Shown here: positions 62,434-64,000 of the stretch, one piece after another
Layout of the letters: every line of letters starts with the position of its first letter
Numbering within the stretch: position 1 is the first letter of the stretch
Assembly (NCBI GenBank): GCA_964555355.1
Contig: CAZKRY010000012.1
Location: 177,608-241,607 of the forward strand
Direction of reading: 5' to 3'
Length of the DNA: 64,000 nt
Source: CAIKBL01 sp964555355
Lineage (GTDB): Bacteria; Pseudomonadota; Gammaproteobacteria; Ga0077536
The notes under the pieces: model-generated
Told to the model about the DNA's origin: nothing
The model's input: only the letters and a program-made list of their open reading frames with translations
Database searches by the model: none
Translations under genes and position numbers: made by a program

Positions 62434-64000
62434 ATGGAATGGCACTATAAGAAACAATCATATCAATCCGCGCGCCAAAAAATCCTAACCATCACTAGCG
62501 TCCTCAGCCTCTTTTTGGGGCTTGTCGGAAATGCACGGGCCGAATGTACTCCATCAAATTTTCCTGGTGGTGCTTTTTCTCTAGGGGGTAGCTGGAAAGA
62601 ACCGACGACGTGGAGAAACCGAATATTTCCGCGGCCCGAATTCGACACCTCCATCTGCCATGACACCTCACTCCGAGAGACCTCGGCAATCGCCGGTATC
62701 GTAAGGGTAAGTCTTGGGGGAAGCCTCAGCCTCTCGCGGGGCGGGACGCTCTCAGCCAGCACCCTTCAGATCGGCCATGGGGTTTCCCTGCCGGAGGAGG
62801 ATAGGCAGGTTGGCTCTGTGACCGTGGGAGATCAACTTTCGACACTGAGCGCAGGATTAATATTAATTGGAAGCGATCCGGATTTTCAGGATCCGGTTGA
62901 TGCGATTGCGGGGAGCGGCACCCTGACGATAGACGCCGGTAATGTTTCGGCCGGAAGAATCGCCGTTTCTCGAGAAAGCAGCCTCATCGTCGGGCCATTG
63001 GGAATCCTATTCGCGACAAGTTTGGGGATACAGGGCGCGGTTGAACTCAACGGCCCGATCGTTGACGACCCAAATGTCATGGAGGGTGGCAAGATATTGG
63101 TTGATGGGTCCATCTCCGTCGTTGGTGGGCAGGGAAGCTTCTCAATGAAAGCCGGTGAGCTCGTCGCTTCCAGCATTTCTGCCAGTGTTGGCGGTGGGGC
63201 GACTATCGGTGACGGCGCAAAGGTGACGATTACGCGTAATGTCACCGCAGATCGGGGCGGGAGCTTGCAGTTTGACGGTATTGGTACGACAGCCAATATC
63301 TTCGAGGGGCTTACACTAAATCAGATAACTGGCATTCCCAACCCGGCAGGCGCCTCCTTCACCGTAAGCGGGGGCGCACAGGTAGACGTTCGTGGAACCA
63401 TAAACCTTGCGGGCGGCGGTTCACTGACGGTGGACGGAACGGGATCACTGCTGCTCGCCACGGACTCTGCACTGAAATTGACGACGGTCGCCACCACTAC
63501 CGGTACAGGAACGGATTTTACGTTGCCGGCAAAAGTCATCGTGAGTAACGGCGCTGGCCTCTTCGTGAAAAGCGCAGAGCTTACTAACAACGCCATTGTT
63601 CAAGTCATGGGCGGTGCCTTATCGGTGGCGGAGGATTTCGTAATAGGCACGCGAGTTGACGGGATTGCTAACCAGCCAGCCGGCGAGCTGCGCATATTCG
63701 ACGGCGGCAAGGTCAGGAGTAACACGGGATTCGTTGGGCGCACTCTCCCACGTTCAAGTGGAGGTTTCGGTTCCGGCCGTGGTAGGGTGATTATCAATGG
63801 CGCAGGATCTGAATGGCGAATTGCGCAGGCGCTGACCATTGGCCAGAGCAGTGCCACCGTTAATCCACAGCTAGGCGAAATCACACAGACTGCCGAGGTA
63901 TCGGTTCAGAATGGCGGATTACTTGCCGCGCAAGTCGTGTCGCTCGGCGATCCACCTCCGTCGGGTCTTCCGGCCAGAGCCCGCACCAGTGTGATTGCTA
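62434..64000 (+). CDS. large secreted beta-repeat protein (T5SS/PEP-CTERM-associated), 3' end outside
   Basis: The frame is open from ATG 62434 to the window end (over 520 codons). The N-terminus has a signal peptide (ILTITSVLSLFLGLVGNARA, cut before ECT). The body is a parallel-beta-helix-like series of Gly/Ser/Val-rich strands. Near the end, GRVIINGAGSEWRIAQALTI and VSVQNGGLLAAQVVSLGD match the T5SS/PEP-CTERM-associated repeat. It could be an autotransporter passenger or an exosortase-anchored surface protein; the deciding C-terminus is not in the window. Its palindrome is shared with the PEP-CTERM genes. Confidence 0.8.
   Translation, partial: MEWHYKKQSYQSARQKILTITSVLSLFLGLVGNARAECTPSNFPGGAFSLGGSWKEPTTWRNRIFPRPEFDTSICHDTSLRETSAIAGIVRVSLGGSLSLSRGGTLSASTLQIGHGVSLPEEDRQVGSVTVGDQLSTLSAGLILIGSDPDFQDPVDAIAGSGTLTIDAGNVSAGRIAVSRESSLIVGPLGILFATSLGIQGAVELNGPIVDDPNVMEGGKILVDGSISVVGGQGSFSMKAGELVASSISASVGGGATIGDGAKVTITRNVTADRGGSLQFDGIGTTANIFEGLTLNQITGIPNPAGASFTVSGGAQVDVRGTINLAGGGSLTVDGTGSLLLATDSALKLTTVATTTGTGTDFTLPAKVIVSNGAGLFVKSAELTNNAIVQVMGGALSVAEDFVIGTRVDGIANQPAGELRIFDGGKVRSNTGFVGRTLPRSSGGFGSGRGRVIINGAGSEWRIAQALTIGQSSATVNPQLGEITQTAEVSVQNGGLLAAQVVSLGDPPPSGLPARARTSVIA

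Noticed and set aside
62463..63884. Several minus-strand open frames at the right end
   Set aside because: They are antisense to one uninterrupted secreted repeat protein with a clear signal peptide.

Overview
The window looks like a chromosomal segment of a moderately GC-rich proteobacterium, most likely a gammaproteobacterium. The supports are a CmoA-type carboxy-SAM synthase, a KatG, a Kef-type antiporter, PEP-CTERM-like surface proteins and a set of flavin monooxygenases. No rRNA, convincing tRNA or CRISPR array was seen, and no phage or complete transposase gene, so species-level placement is not possible from sequence alone.

Region 1 (1-10.8 kb) holds an AlkC-type DNA glycosylase, two luciferase-like oxidoreductases plus a decayed fragment of one of them, a LuxR-type regulator, a PEP-CTERM-like gene broken by two in-frame stops, a catalase-peroxidase and a Baeyer-Villiger-like flavoprotein.

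Region 2 (10.9-33.2 kb) is the highlight: a proteusin/NHLP-type RiPP gene cluster. It has a JmjC-type oxygenase, a small membrane-anchored protein, an arginase-fold enzyme with an N-terminal extension, a 121-residue precursor (nitrile-hydratase-like leader, Gly-Gly site, Ala/Val-rich core with three Arg and a C-terminal Trp), an unrecognised 386-residue protein, a halogenase/FAD-oxidase fusion, TfuA, YcaO, a 2OG-Fe(II) oxygenase-like protein and a second halogenase-type enzyme on the opposite strand. An NHLM export set follows: cyclic-nucleotide-binding-fold protein, HlyD adaptor, C39 peptidase-ABC exporter, second ABC protein and a TolC with a LysM-like tail. Together these predict a secreted peptide carrying ornithine, thioamide and halogen modifications. 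I know of no described product with this combination.

Region 3 (33.2-45.8 kb) carries housekeeping and signalling genes: a Kef antiporter, a Ser/Thr kinase with an extracytoplasmic sensor that contains an EF-hand-like loop, CmoA plus a membrane methyltransferase, a two-component system with a four-repeat membrane protein, two lipoproteins, a thiolase, an AhpD-like protein and a YbaK-type deacylase. A direct repeat TAACG-N6-TAACG upstream of several of these genes suggests a small response-regulator regulon.

Region 4 (45.8-57 kb) looks like a ketone or aromatic catabolic island: nitroreductase, F420/FMN luciferase-like oxidoreductase, two Baeyer-Villiger/FMO-type monooxygenases, a phenol-hydroxylase-type FAD monooxygenase, a VOC protein, an HSL-type esterase, a dihydroxyacetophenone-dioxygenase-like cupin and an APH-type phosphotransferase.

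Region 5 (56-64 kb) is a repeat-rich accessory zone. It contains an ~800 bp direct duplication around a PIN/Phd toxin-antitoxin pair, a second PIN/AbrB pair, miniature inverted-repeat elements (some nested) bordered by short tandem repeats, an intact PEP-CTERM-like gene and the start of a large secreted repeat protein running off the end. One palindrome, ATCGGACG-NN-CGTCCGAT, lies upstream of all three PEP-CTERM-type genes in the window, which suggests a shared regulator.
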